Shown here: in pieces, positions 24,290 through 33,841 of the stretch | Numbering within the stretch: the stretch's first letter is position 1 | Layout: the number at the start of each line of letters is the position of its first letter | Source: Desulfobacteraceae bacterium | Lineage (GTDB): Bacteria > Desulfobacterota > Desulfobacteria > Desulfobacterales > Desulfobacteraceae | DNA length: 64,000 nt | Assembly: GCA_016744295.1 (NCBI GenBank) | Contig: JADGEQ010000001.1 | Coordinates: 1 to 64,000 of the forward strand | Direction of reading: 5' to 3' | Position numbers and translations under genes: made by a program | Notes under the pieces: generated by a model | Databases searched by the model: none | The model's input: only the letters and a program-made list of their open reading frames with translations | Told to the model about the DNA's origin: nothing

Positions 24290-24994
24290 TTATTTTTGTC
24301 CTTTTCGAAAACGGGTCATCCGTTTCTCCATTGGCCGCATGATATTGGTCAACACCACAACCACGGCAAAATAAACAAGGCCGCATGCGATCAGCGGTTC
24401 ATAAATCTGAAGGCTTTGACGCTGAATCACCCGGGCAACGCCCATTAATTCGAGTACGGTAATTGTTGAGGCCAGGGCCGTGGATTTCAATAGAATAATG
24501 ATATCAGAGATCAATACCGGCAGGCAATTGCAAAATGCCAGGTGGAGGCGGACTCGCCATAAAATTTGAAACCGACTCATCCCGATTGCCTTGGCAGCCT
24601 CAATCTGCCCCTTGGGTATGGCCTGGATCGCCCCCCGCAGGACCTCCGCATTGTAGGCCGCCTGATTCATGCTGTAGGCAAACAAAGCAAAGGTCAGCCC
24701 CTCCCGCAAATAGGGCCACAGAAAACTGTGGCGCACCCAGGTGCCGGGCATTAGCTGGCCCAGCCCATAATAAATCAGGTAGAGCTGTACCAGAAGGGGG
24801 GTTCCCCGCATGACAAACATAAAGACATAGGCTGGCCAGGACAGCAAAAAAGATCCAGATAGCCGGGCAAGGGCCAAAATTGTACCGGAAACCAGGCCGA
24901 ATACACCCGCCACCAGGGTCAGCAGCAGGGTGAGGGGCGCTGCCGCCAGCAGGTCCGGAAGCCAATGGATCACATTTTTGAAAAATTCCATCAT
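24290..24994 (-). CDS. Amino acid ABC transporter permease
   Basis: HisM/GlnP-like; EAAKAIGMSRFQILWRVRL; start moved to an internal ATG overlapping the upstream stop. Confidence 0.9.
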   Translation of the reverse strand: MMEFFKNVIHWLPDLLAAAPLTLLLTLVAGVFGLVSGTILALARLSGSFLLSWPAYVFMFVMRGTPLLVQLYLIYYGLGQLMPGTWVRHSFLWPYLREGLTFALFAYSMNQAAYNAEVLRGAIQAIPKGQIEAAKAIGMSRFQILWRVRLHLAFCNCLPVLISDIIILLKSTALASTITVLELMGVARVIQRQSLQIYEPLIACGLVYFAVVVVLTNIMRPMEKRMTRFRKGQK

Positions 24995-25707
24995 GGCCTC
25001 CCCCTGTTCAGACGTCTCTCCATCCACTGGAGAACAATAAGGGAGAAAATGGTGATCAATAAAAACAATACCGCGGTAAACCCGTAGAAAAAGGTATACT
25101 CCTTGGTGGATGCAGCAGCCCTGTAGCCGGTATAGAGCAGTTCACCAAAGGCCCCGAGCACGGAGATGATGGCCGAATCCTTGGTAATTGACAGCCACAA
25201 ATTTCCCATGCCGGGCAGCGCGTGGCGCATCATCTGGGGCAGCACCACCCGCACAAAGATCCTGGGTTGGGACATGCCCATGGCAGTGGCAGCCTCGATG
25301 CCACCGGCGGGTACGGCCAAAAGGGCCGCCCGAATCACTTCCGCCATAAAGGCCCCGGAAACAAATGCCAGGGCAAATACAGCCGCCCAGAAGGGGTTGA
25401 ACTGGAACCCTTTGTCCACGAACCCTAGCCATACAAGGGCCTGTTCAGCCATGCCTGCCACGGTAAAATAAACGATCAAAATCATCAGCAGCTCGGGCAG
25501 TGCCCGCACAACCGTGATATAAGCCCCGGCCAGGCTCCGCCCTGCCCAGGAATGGGAAAGCTTGAACACCGCTGCCAAAAGTCCAAATAGGACAGACAGC
25601 AGATAGGCGCTCACAGAGACCTTCATGGTCATGATAAAGCCGAAGAAAAACTCATCCCCCCAGCCGCCGGCCCCCCACGCAAGGTAGCCCAGATAGGTGG
25701 AAATCAT
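24991..25707 (-). CDS. Amino acid ABC transporter permease
   Basis: 238 aa; EAATAMGMSQPRIFVRVVLPQ. Confidence 0.9.
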   Translation of the reverse strand: MISTYLGYLAWGAGGWGDEFFFGFIMTMKVSVSAYLLSVLFGLLAAVFKLSHSWAGRSLAGAYITVVRALPELLMILIVYFTVAGMAEQALVWLGFVDKGFQFNPFWAAVFALAFVSGAFMAEVIRAALLAVPAGGIEAATAMGMSQPRIFVRVVLPQMMRHALPGMGNLWLSITKDSAIISVLGAFGELLYTGYRAAASTKEYTFFYGFTAVLFLLITIFSLIVLQWMERRLNRGRP

Positions 25708-25798
25708 GGGGTTTGACCCGCTTGATCAAAACAGGTTTGATCAAAACGGACCGGTTCAAAAATGGCCGGAACCGGGCACTTGTTCATTGGGACCATAA

Positions 25799-26605
25799 TT
25801 ATTTACTGGGGAACCATTTTTGGACCATGGTATCAAGACTGCCCTCTTTTTTCAGGGCCGCAAGGGCTGAATCAATTTTTTCAAGTGTTGCCTTGTCGTT
25901 CTTACGGACTGCATAGCCGATGCCTTCGCCAAGGATGACATTGGCAGGGGCCTCATGTTTCACCTCGTAGTCAACTCCCTCCTTTGAATCCAGGAAGGCT
26001 TTGATATACTGCAGATCCATGAACACATAATCAATTCGCCCGGCGGTGAGATCGGCGATGGCGTTGTCAGCAGCAGGGTAGGATTTTGAGTCAATCTTGC
26101 TCAAATATTTTTCCACATAGGCGGCCTGGATACTGGCGTTCTGAACACCGATGATTTTTTTGGACAAATCTTTGGTATCAACAACCATTCCCTTTTTATC
26201 GGCAACCGGTTTGTCGAAAAACTTGGTTTTGTCGGACTTCATTCCCACAAAAACCGAGGGGGCTGTATAATAGGACATGCTGAAATCCACCACTTTGCGG
26301 CGTTCTTCAGTGATTGAAAAGGCACCGATGATAAAATCGATCTTATTTGCGGTGAGGGAGGGAATCAGCCCTTCCCAGGCCATCTGGCTGATCTTGTGCT
26401 CAATCCCCATTTTCTCAAAAACCGCCCGGGTGAGATCCGCCTCAAACCCTTCCCATACACCGGCCTGATTGATCTGTGTGAAGGGCATATAGGGCTCAGG
26501 TGTCATGCCCAGACGGATGGTTCCGGCATACCCCGCAGAGGCGGAAATCGTAAAAAGAGTGACGACAAAAAGTGCAGCAGCTGTAATTGTGCTTGAAAAT
26601 TTCAT
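25799..26605 (-). CDS. Amino acid ABC transporter substrate-binding protein
   Basis: SBP family 3; signal peptide when started at internal Met MKFSSTITAAALFVV. Confidence 0.92.
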   Translation of the reverse strand: MKFSSTITAAALFVVTLFTISASAGYAGTIRLGMTPEPYMPFTQINQAGVWEGFEADLTRAVFEKMGIEHKISQMAWEGLIPSLTANKIDFIIGAFSITEERRKVVDFSMSYYTAPSVFVGMKSDKTKFFDKPVADKKGMVVDTKDLSKKIIGVQNASIQAAYVEKYLSKIDSKSYPAADNAIADLTAGRIDYVFMDLQYIKAFLDSKEGVDYEVKHEAPANVILGEGIGYAVRKNDKATLEKIDSALAALKKEGSLDTMVQKWFPSK

Positions 26606-26631
26606 TTTAATCTCCTTTAATCCTTCATTAT

Positions 26632-27438
26632 TTATGCAAACCACCGCAGAGACATGCAGGAGAGCCCTGCATCAATTTTTTCAATCTCTGCCGCTTTAAC
26701 GGGTACAACCGAAAACCCTGCCTGATCCAGCATATCGATTGTACGCTCGTATTTGGCACTGATCAGAACCGTCTCATTAATCCGCAATGCATTTGCAGCA
26801 GGTTCTTCTCCCTCGGGCAAAATCATGTTGCGATACCCTTCAAAAAGACCGGACTGGGACATATAACGGGTTACCAAAATTGTTTCCTCGTCCAGGAGAG
26901 AACAGCCAGTTTTAAAATGCAGCACCCCTTTTGGGGTGTTCACAACCTCGCCTTTGTGCCCCAGTTTTTTAAGCTGGTCTATGAGCTGGTTTGCCCCGGC
27001 CAGGTCGGTGCGGGCGGAGAGGCCTATTTTCACCGAGTCAGGTGTTACCAGTATATCCCCGCCGTCGGCATACCCGGAGGCCAGTTCAAGCACCCTGTCA
27101 AAATTATTGTGCAACGCCGGGGCAATCTCTTTTGTTTCTCCCTGGCGAGAGGCTGCTCCGGGTCTCAAAAGAATGGCCCCTTCACTGAATACCAGGGCTG
27201 GATCTTCAACAAAAATAGAATCCGGGTAAGCCTCAAGGGCGGGCAGCACCGTAACCGCCATGCCCGCTTTTTCAAGGGCTTGCACATAAGCCTTGTGTTC
27301 CGATTTCACCCCGTCATAATCCGGGTTACCCCGGTCGTCAGCCCTTAGGCCGTTGACCACGGATGGTGATGGGTTTCTCACGATGGCCGAATTAAACTGA
27401 AAACAGGTTCTGGAAATTGGCATTTTTTGTTCTTTCAT
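26632..27438 (-). CDS. Dimethylarginine dimethylaminohydrolase-like (DDAH)
   Basis: 268 aa; PDSIFVEDPALVF, TGCSLLDEETILV, GLSCMSLRW (C-terminal catalytic Cys context). Confidence 0.85.
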   Translation of the reverse strand: MKEQKMPISRTCFQFNSAIVRNPSPSVVNGLRADDRGNPDYDGVKSEHKAYVQALEKAGMAVTVLPALEAYPDSIFVEDPALVFSEGAILLRPGAASRQGETKEIAPALHNNFDRVLELASGYADGGDILVTPDSVKIGLSARTDLAGANQLIDQLKKLGHKGEVVNTPKGVLHFKTGCSLLDEETILVTRYMSQSGLFEGYRNMILPEGEEPAANALRINETVLISAKYERTIDMLDQAGFSVVPVKAAEIEKIDAGLSCMSLRWFA

Positions 27439-27571
27439 CTTTTATAAAAAACAGCTTTTATTAACGGTTTCACATGGTTTGTTCTTTCCATTTGTTCTGG
27501 AATAAAATCCATGTGGTCCAAATGCAGAATTCGACCCTTCTCTAATTCAGTTGGGGTCGAATATGTAAATT

Positions 27572-27610
27572 TTGTATACAATATATTATATATTTGAATT
27601 TCCCTGTCAA
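27572..27610 (-). promoter_or_regulatory. Predicted promoter with GntR/FadR-type operator TTGTATACAA
   Basis: TTGACA at 27610-27605 with an A/T-rich -10 region; perfect 10-bp palindrome TTGTATACAA at 27572-27581; GntR gene is immediately upstream. Confidence 0.6.
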
Positions 27611-27724
27611 TAACTATTAATCGCTATTGGTTTTGAACTGGTTTCCAGGATGGGAATGATCGGATGACGAGGGTGTAGACTGCAATATTACCGGTTGTGG
27701 CGGGTTATCCATCGGGACAATCCA

Positions 27725-28375
27725 TCATAGGGTGTCATAGAAAGCCAGTTCAGGATTCCAATGGTGGCCCCTGAGAAACCGTTCCAATTCAGCCCCGTCT
27801 CTTTTTTCAAACAGTTCAATAATGATTTTATGCTCCTGGTTGGTGGTTTTGAGTACCTCTTTAAACCCCTCCCCTCCATTTTCCTCTGTATAGGTTTGAC
27901 GGATAAAAATTTTTTTTAGCAGTTGAATCACCTTGATGAGTTCCTGGTTACCCGATTTTTGAATATAGATGTCGTGGAATTGGTTCTGATAGCGGTAATA
28001 GGCTTTGATATCATCGGTGTCAATGGCGGTTTCCATCTGCTCATAATAAAGCAGAAGACGATCCATATCCTCCTGGCTCATCCCGTCCACAGAAAGACTG
28101 GCGGCAAATCCCTCCAAAACCCCCAGCAAGCCGTACACCTCTCTGGCTTTATCCTTATCCACTCTTTTAACAATGAATCCTTTCCGGGGAATATTCTGCA
28201 GGTATCCTTCGGTGGCCAATTGGATTAATGCTTCCCTGACCGGGGTCCTGCTGATGTTCATGTCATCAACCACCATTTTTTCATTGATTTTGGATTCAGG
28301 CAAAAGACTGCCCTCATTTATTTTTCCTGAGATATATTGATAAACATGGTCCTTCAACGACTTGAATGAATCCAT
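27725..28375 (-). CDS. GntR family transcriptional regulator (FadR/FCD type)
   Basis: wHTH NISRTPVREALIQLATEGYL; start trimmed to MDSFKSLKDH, preceded by GGAGAG. Confidence 0.9.
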   Translation of the reverse strand: MDSFKSLKDHVYQYISGKINEGSLLPESKINEKMVVDDMNISRTPVREALIQLATEGYLQNIPRKGFIVKRVDKDKAREVYGLLGVLEGFAASLSVDGMSQEDMDRLLLYYEQMETAIDTDDIKAYYRYQNQFHDIYIQKSGNQELIKVIQLLKKIFIRQTYTEENGGEGFKEVLKTTNQEHKIIIELFEKRDGAELERFLRGHHWNPELAFYDTL

Positions 28376-28460
28376 GGTCTCTCCTTTTTTGTCTACTATT
28401 TTACTCAGGATCGCTGTATCATCACCAGGCCTTTCTCCATGGTGAGATCCCCTAAGCATT

Positions 28461-29291
28461 TTATTGAAGGGATATGGTGCAGTGGGGACCTGTAATCAAT
28501 AGATTGTTTGTCACGGTGGACTGGATATGCTCCATTTTACTGCCCAGAAGGATCTCCTTGATAATTCCGTGACCATAGGCACCCAAAACGATCAGAGAAT
28601 CATGGGGAACCTCATAAAGCATGGTATCAAACTTCTGATTTTCATAAAAATACCACTGGGAAACATATTGATCCGCCAGGGCAGCCAGCTTGCTTTTCCC
28701 TACCAGCTCCCTGTAGAAATCCTCCCCCTGCTTTTCAAGAAGGGTATATATATTCAAGGGCAGCCCCGAGGACATGGCCAGTTTCAATCCCAGATTCAGA
28801 GAATTCATGGCATTGGCAGACCCGCCGAAAAAGACGGATATGCTTTTCCAGGGTTTGAACACAGGACTTGTAATCAACACCGGAAAGGTAGCGTGTTTGA
28901 TAATTCTCCGCACCTTGGGTCCAATGTGCCCCAACCCAATTTTTGACGATAAATCACTAACAGACCGGGGACAGCACAGATAATCAAAATTGGTTGAAAC
29001 ATCCGGCAGGGTGGAGGCGGTATAATTTTTAGGTTCATAAAACATGGGCTTGATGCCCATTTCTTCAAACAGCTCTTCACTGTGTTCCTTAGCAGTTTCC
29101 TGATCATTCAGATATGAGTGATCCAGGTCCACCTGGACTGCATCATTGGAAAAATATAATAAAAATTTATTGCTCTTTGGAATATAAACCACCGGATATG
29201 CATTGATGGTTTTGCAAAAATACAAAGACTGAAGAAATGTTTCCCTGCCAAAGGGGGTATTCCTGAAAATGTGAAGCAATTTATAATTCAT
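28461..29291 (-). CDS. Universal stress protein family
   Basis: 276 aa; ...SLIVLGAYGHGIIKEILLGSKMEHIQ. Confidence 0.75.
   Translation of the reverse strand: MNYKLLHIFRNTPFGRETFLQSLYFCKTINAYPVVYIPKSNKFLLYFSNDAVQVDLDHSYLNDQETAKEHSEELFEEMGIKPMFYEPKNYTASTLPDVSTNFDYLCCPRSVSDLSSKIGLGHIGPKVRRIIKHATFPVLITSPVFKPWKSISVFFGGSANAMNSLNLGLKLAMSSGLPLNIYTLLEKQGEDFYRELVGKSKLAALADQYVSQWYFYENQKFDTMLYEVPHDSLIVLGAYGHGIIKEILLGSKMEHIQSTVTNNLLITGPHCTISLQ
28463..28505 (+). repeat. Repeat R2, second copy of the R1 3' half
   Basis: attgaagggatatggtgcagtggggacctgtaatcaatagatt against R1 attgaagggaattggtacaatggggacatgtattcaatagatt (37/43 identical by eye). Confidence 0.75.
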
Positions 29292-29315
29292 ACTCTCTCC
29301 TTTATATACATAAAT

Positions 29316-31043
29316 TTACTGAATATTGGTCTGTAGAATCAATTCCCTGCGATAAAGATCCAGTACCTTGGGTTTTGCAATCATACCGACAAACCGATCA
29401 TGTTCAACCACCGGGATAGTGTCCATATTATTTAAAGCCATGGAATCAAGCACATCTTCGAGATCATCCTCCAGGGAAGCTGTGACCACGTTCGCATCCA
29501 TGATTTGATTGAGAAACACCATATCATACATACCCGGTTCCAGGGCATATTTACGAATGGAGCTCAGTTGGATTACCCCTTTAAAAATTTCAGTTTCATC
29601 TTCAATTACCGGGAAAAGATTCTGTTTTGACTGTTTGATGATATCAATGAAATCCCGGAAAACCATATTTTCAGAGACCCTGGTATAATCTGTTTCAATG
29701 AGTTCATTGAGCCTCAAATCAGAAAGAATCCGGGCATCGGTCCCCGGTCTCATGAATTGCCCCCTCTCGATGAGATCCTTAAAATAAAAAGAGGCAGGTT
29801 CTATATAATGACTCATGGTGGATGAGATGGAAGAGACCAAAATCAGCGGCAGTATGGTGTCATATCCACCGGTGATCTCTACAATCAGAAAGATACCGGT
29901 TAAAGGTGCTTGCATGACACCACTGATGAGCCCTGTCATACCCATGAGCGCATAGGCGCCTTCACTGGCAATGTTGGCAGAAGGGATCAAAAATAACACC
30001 GCTTTATGAAATACCACTCCTGTGAGACTGCCAATGACCAGACAGGGGGCAAAAATCCCGCCAGATCCACCCCAGCCAAGGGTCATGGCCGTGGCAAAAA
30101 TCTTGGCAAAAATGGCCAGAAAGGTCAAAAACAGCCCCATGGAAAAGGTGCCTGAAATCATGGACTGGATAAAATGATAACCTTCCCCCAAAACCAGCGG
30201 CATAAAGATTCCGATACCGCCAACCACGCACCCTCCGACAATGGCCCGCCCCCAGAATGGAAGGGAGATTTTTTTGGCAACGCCTCCGATTTTCCTCAGG
30301 CTTTTTGTAAATAAAACAGAGATCAATGCCGCGAAAATAGCCAGACAGAGGCTGGGCAAAATATCGGAAGCCATTGTATTAAAGGGCTGGTGATTGAAAA
30401 GCACCTGTTCCGGAATAATGGCCTGACTGACCTGGGCGCCTGCCACGGCCGCAATGGCAATGGGAATAATATTAACAAATTTCCATTCTCCCAGGATCAC
30501 TTCTATGGAAAAAACCAGCCCTGCGATGGGGGCATTGAAAATAGAGGCAACGGCCCCGGCAGTTCCGCACCCCACAAGGGTTATCCGCTGGCGGTCATTT
30601 AATACAAGAAATTTTGCAATATTGGACCCAATGGCTGAACCACTCATTACCACCGGAGCTTCCGGCCCAGCAGACCCGCCGCTGGAAATGGTCAGAAAAC
30701 TGGATATCAATCTGGAATAGCTGGACCTCAAGCGAAGCAGCCCGCCATATCGGGATACCGCATAGATTACCTCGGGCACGCCGTGGCCAGCCCCTTCCTT
30801 GGAAATTTTTTCAAGATAAAGGGAAGAAAAAAGCGCTCCTAGGGCCGGCAATACAAATGCCCACCAATAATGCCGAAGGGGATGAAGCCATTCAAGCACA
30901 GACTCAAGTGAGAGGCGCAGGGCAACGGCGGCAAGCCCGCTGCAGATACCGGCAACAGAGCCGGCAACAATTAAAAGCAATCGGTCATCCAATCGGAAGA
31001 GCCTGTAATAAATTGCTTTATAAGTATTTTTAATGGTCTGCAT
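29316..31043 (-). CDS. ClC-type chloride channel/exchanger with CBS domains
   Basis: 575 aa; GAGHGVPEV, GGSAGPEAPVV, GGSGGIFAP, C-terminal CBS pair. Confidence 0.92.
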   Translation of the reverse strand: MQTIKNTYKAIYYRLFRLDDRLLLIVAGSVAGICSGLAAVALRLSLESVLEWLHPLRHYWWAFVLPALGALFSSLYLEKISKEGAGHGVPEVIYAVSRYGGLLRLRSSYSRLISSFLTISSGGSAGPEAPVVMSGSAIGSNIAKFLVLNDRQRITLVGCGTAGAVASIFNAPIAGLVFSIEVILGEWKFVNIIPIAIAAVAGAQVSQAIIPEQVLFNHQPFNTMASDILPSLCLAIFAALISVLFTKSLRKIGGVAKKISLPFWGRAIVGGCVVGGIGIFMPLVLGEGYHFIQSMISGTFSMGLFLTFLAIFAKIFATAMTLGWGGSGGIFAPCLVIGSLTGVVFHKAVLFLIPSANIASEGAYALMGMTGLISGVMQAPLTGIFLIVEITGGYDTILPLILVSSISSTMSHYIEPASFYFKDLIERGQFMRPGTDARILSDLRLNELIETDYTRVSENMVFRDFIDIIKQSKQNLFPVIEDETEIFKGVIQLSSIRKYALEPGMYDMVFLNQIMDANVVTASLEDDLEDVLDSMALNNMDTIPVVEHDRFVGMIAKPKVLDLYRRELILQTNIQ

Positions 31044-31068
31044 TCTATAGTACCAATTCTCTATGTCT

Positions 31069-31743
31069 TTAAAAGGTATTCAATGTCTGGAGGGCTTGAA
31101 TTTTCTCAATCAAGGCATTTGAATCGGGCCTGGATTTAAGAAATTGTGAAAAAGATCTGTCCCTCAGGCAAAAAGACAGGGAGGACAACAAGTGGAGATG
31201 GAATTTAAGATCCGGGCACAGGATAAGAAACAAGACATTCACGGGTTGCTGGTCCATGGCCTGATAATCAACCCGATTTTCAAGGAAACAGACTGCCACC
31301 AGGGGTTCATTCAAATAGCCCAATGGAACCCTGGGATGGGGGATGGCAATGCCATTACCGATGCCAGTGGAAAGGGCCTGTTCCCGTTCAATCAATCGAT
31401 CAAGCAGATCTGCTTTAAAATCTTTTGGAACCTTTGTTATTCTTTCCAGACAAGCGTTTAAAACACTTTTTACATCCGCTCCCAAAATACCCGAATAAAC
31501 CCCGCCGTTTTCCACGGCACAGGATAAAGGAATAATAGACTCGCTCTTTTTTTCAGTTGCTTCTTTATCAGAAATATTCAGCGTAATATTATGCTTGCTC
31601 GCCCATTTTTGTAATTCACTTGTCCGAAACCAATAATTGCTTCCTGCTTTGGAAACCGGCAGTTTCCCCTGCCTCACCCAACGTTCGATGGTATCGGGAA
31701 CAACGCCCAAATGTTTTGATAAATCAGAAACTGAAAACTCCAT
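31069..31743 (-). CDS. HTH (excisionase-type) + PTS EIIA (PtsN-like) protein
   Basis: N-terminal VSDLSKHLGVVPDTIERWVRQGKLP; EIIA active-site His in GNGIAIPHPR. Confidence 0.85.
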   Translation of the reverse strand: MEFSVSDLSKHLGVVPDTIERWVRQGKLPVSKAGSNYWFRTSELQKWASKHNITLNISDKEATEKKSESIIPLSCAVENGGVYSGILGADVKSVLNACLERITKVPKDFKADLLDRLIEREQALSTGIGNGIAIPHPRVPLGYLNEPLVAVCFLENRVDYQAMDQQPVNVLFLILCPDLKFHLHLLSSLSFCLRDRSFSQFLKSRPDSNALIEKIQALQTLNTF

Positions 31744-32196
31744 TTGTTCTTCCTTTAAAAATAAGAAAAAAAAGACAAATTTACGGTTTGCCTTTGGTGA
31801 CACACATTCGGTACAATTTGGATCAACCCCTCCGGGGAGGTCCGGAAAAGATCAGGTCAGGCTGGTCAGAGTTTGTATCAGATGGTCTTCATATTTTCAT
31901 ATATAATTATTATCAACAGCTCTAAACTGCTTAATTCATAAACTTTTTCAGGCCTGTTATAGACCAAACCACCCTGAATAACAACCTTAAAATTTTTCTT
32001 AACAACGAAATTGTTGATACAAGGAGAAATGGCTTAGAATGATTATGATCAAGTGATTTAGAAAAATTGAAAGATTTTGATAATTACACCCACTCAATTG
32101 TTCGTTCCAACCGAATCAAACCAAGAAACCGATATGTCTTGACCGAATAAAATTTTTATTTTAATAATATTTATATCAATAGGAAAAAGTAATTTT

Positions 32197-32232
32197 GGTG
32201 TTGTTCACTAAATAGGTGTTGTTCACTAAATA
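32197..32232 (+). repeat. Perfect tandem duplication of an 18-bp unit
   Basis: (ggtgttgttcactaaata)x2. Confidence 0.95.
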
Positions 32233-32266
32233 AAAGTGTTGGAATAGATAAAAGGAAAACATTAGA

Positions 32267-33679
32267 ATGAACCAGTTAAATCAACTCACCGAAAGAATTA
32301 TTAGACGGGTGAATGTAAACTTAGAGGAATTTGATTTTGATACGGAAAGTTTTGTTACAAATACCCTGGATCACGACAAAATGCTTGAGTTTTATGCATT
32401 CTACGGCATCACCTCCCAGCATCCCATTTATTTTCATTTTAAAAATTCAAATATTGCCGGCAGTTATTTTCTAGGAAAATGCCATGTGGGAAGATCTGCC
32501 ATTTATAAAAGCGATATCAGGGGGGATGAATTAAAAAGAAAGGGGGACAATCTTCGGTATAAAAAGGATGTTCCCCTTGTTGAAGATGAAATGTTCACCA
32601 TCAGGGACAGTCTTCTTTATAAAACCCTTGTGCATAGTAATTCCCATAACCTTGAGAGTCCTGAGGAATTCAGCATTCGGAATACTATTTCAGCCCACTA
32701 CGCCAATATTCATGGATCCACCCTTGAAGGATGTTTCCTAGGTCCATTTGCAACCTTGGATCTCATGAACCTTCACTCCTGCATAGTGGGTGAATTTTCA
32801 TATGTCCAGGCAGGAGAACTTTTCCATAGAAAAATTGATCCGGGAACCGTGTGGATTCGGAATCCTCATTTTGAATTTAAATATAAATTCAAGAAAGAAA
32901 TCTTGGATAATTTTGTCGGAGTAAATTCATCCCATCAGCCCCGGGGAATCATCTACGATTTTGTTAAGGCTCGGGAACAGGATTATGAAAAATTATTTGA
33001 TATAATGAATCTTGCACCCATAGAAGCACCATCGACATCTGCTGTTAACCGGTATGCTGTGGTAAAGGGTAAAATAAACATTGGTGAAAATGTATTGGTA
33101 GCCCAAAGCGCTTTTTTAGATAATGCTGTGATGGGAGACGGGTCCAATGCCCAGGAGAATTCCTATATTATCCATTCAACCCTGGCCGGCAGAAATGTGA
33201 CGGCCCATGGCGGTAAAATCATCCATTCGGATATTGGCCTTGACACCTTTGTGGGATTTAATTCATTTTTAAATGGGAAACCCGATGCAAGAATTGAAAT
33301 CGGTGAAGAATGTATTGTCATGCCCCACACCATAATCGATCCGGACATTTCTATCAAGATACCCGGCGAGCACCTGGTATGGGGGTTTATCAAATCGGAA
33401 GCAGACCTTAAAGATCATACCATTGCATTTGATGATTTGGCTGAAGTTCGCGATATACTGAAAATCGGGAAATTGACTTTTACGGGCATGGGTTCGGTTT
33501 TTATTGACGGCTTTCGCAAAAGAATACACCAGATTTTACTCTTAAATGGTGCCCTGTTTCAAAAGGATGAAAACCGGGGCCATGCCCAGGACGATCAGAA
33601 CATATCCTTTAATACCATTCAACCGTATAGAACAGGCACAAGACGAGGGTTGTACCCCTCCATCAGAATTAAGCCCTAG
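32267..33679 (+). CDS. Left-handed beta-helix (hexapeptide) protein
   Basis: 470 aa with hexapeptide-type repeats (GENVLVAQSAFLDNAVMGDGSNAQENSYIIHSTLAGRNVTAHGG). Confidence 0.65.
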   Translation: MNQLNQLTERIIRRVNVNLEEFDFDTESFVTNTLDHDKMLEFYAFYGITSQHPIYFHFKNSNIAGSYFLGKCHVGRSAIYKSDIRGDELKRKGDNLRYKKDVPLVEDEMFTIRDSLLYKTLVHSNSHNLESPEEFSIRNTISAHYANIHGSTLEGCFLGPFATLDLMNLHSCIVGEFSYVQAGELFHRKIDPGTVWIRNPHFEFKYKFKKEILDNFVGVNSSHQPRGIIYDFVKAREQDYEKLFDIMNLAPIEAPSTSAVNRYAVVKGKINIGENVLVAQSAFLDNAVMGDGSNAQENSYIIHSTLAGRNVTAHGGKIIHSDIGLDTFVGFNSFLNGKPDARIEIGEECIVMPHTIIDPDISIKIPGEHLVWGFIKSEADLKDHTIAFDDLAEVRDILKIGKLTFTGMGSVFIDGFRKRIHQILLLNGALFQKDENRGHAQDDQNISFNTIQPYRTGTRRGLYPSIRIKP

Positions 33680-33708
33680 TTGGTAAAAAAACCATGATTT
33701 AAAAGCAA

Positions 33709-33747
33709 AATGCCATTCCCCCTATTGGGGAATGGCATTTTTGGTTT
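33709..33747 (+). terminator. Rho-independent terminator
   Basis: AAAATGCCATTCCCCCTATTGGGGAATGGCATTTTTGGTTTTTTT. Confidence 0.9.
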
Positions 33748-33841
33748 TTTTTATATGAAACTTTCACCAAGATGCTGTAATCATGGAAGTTTCATTTTTC
33801 GTTGTGACCGGGAGCAAATACCATGCTCCTAGCCATGCCAG

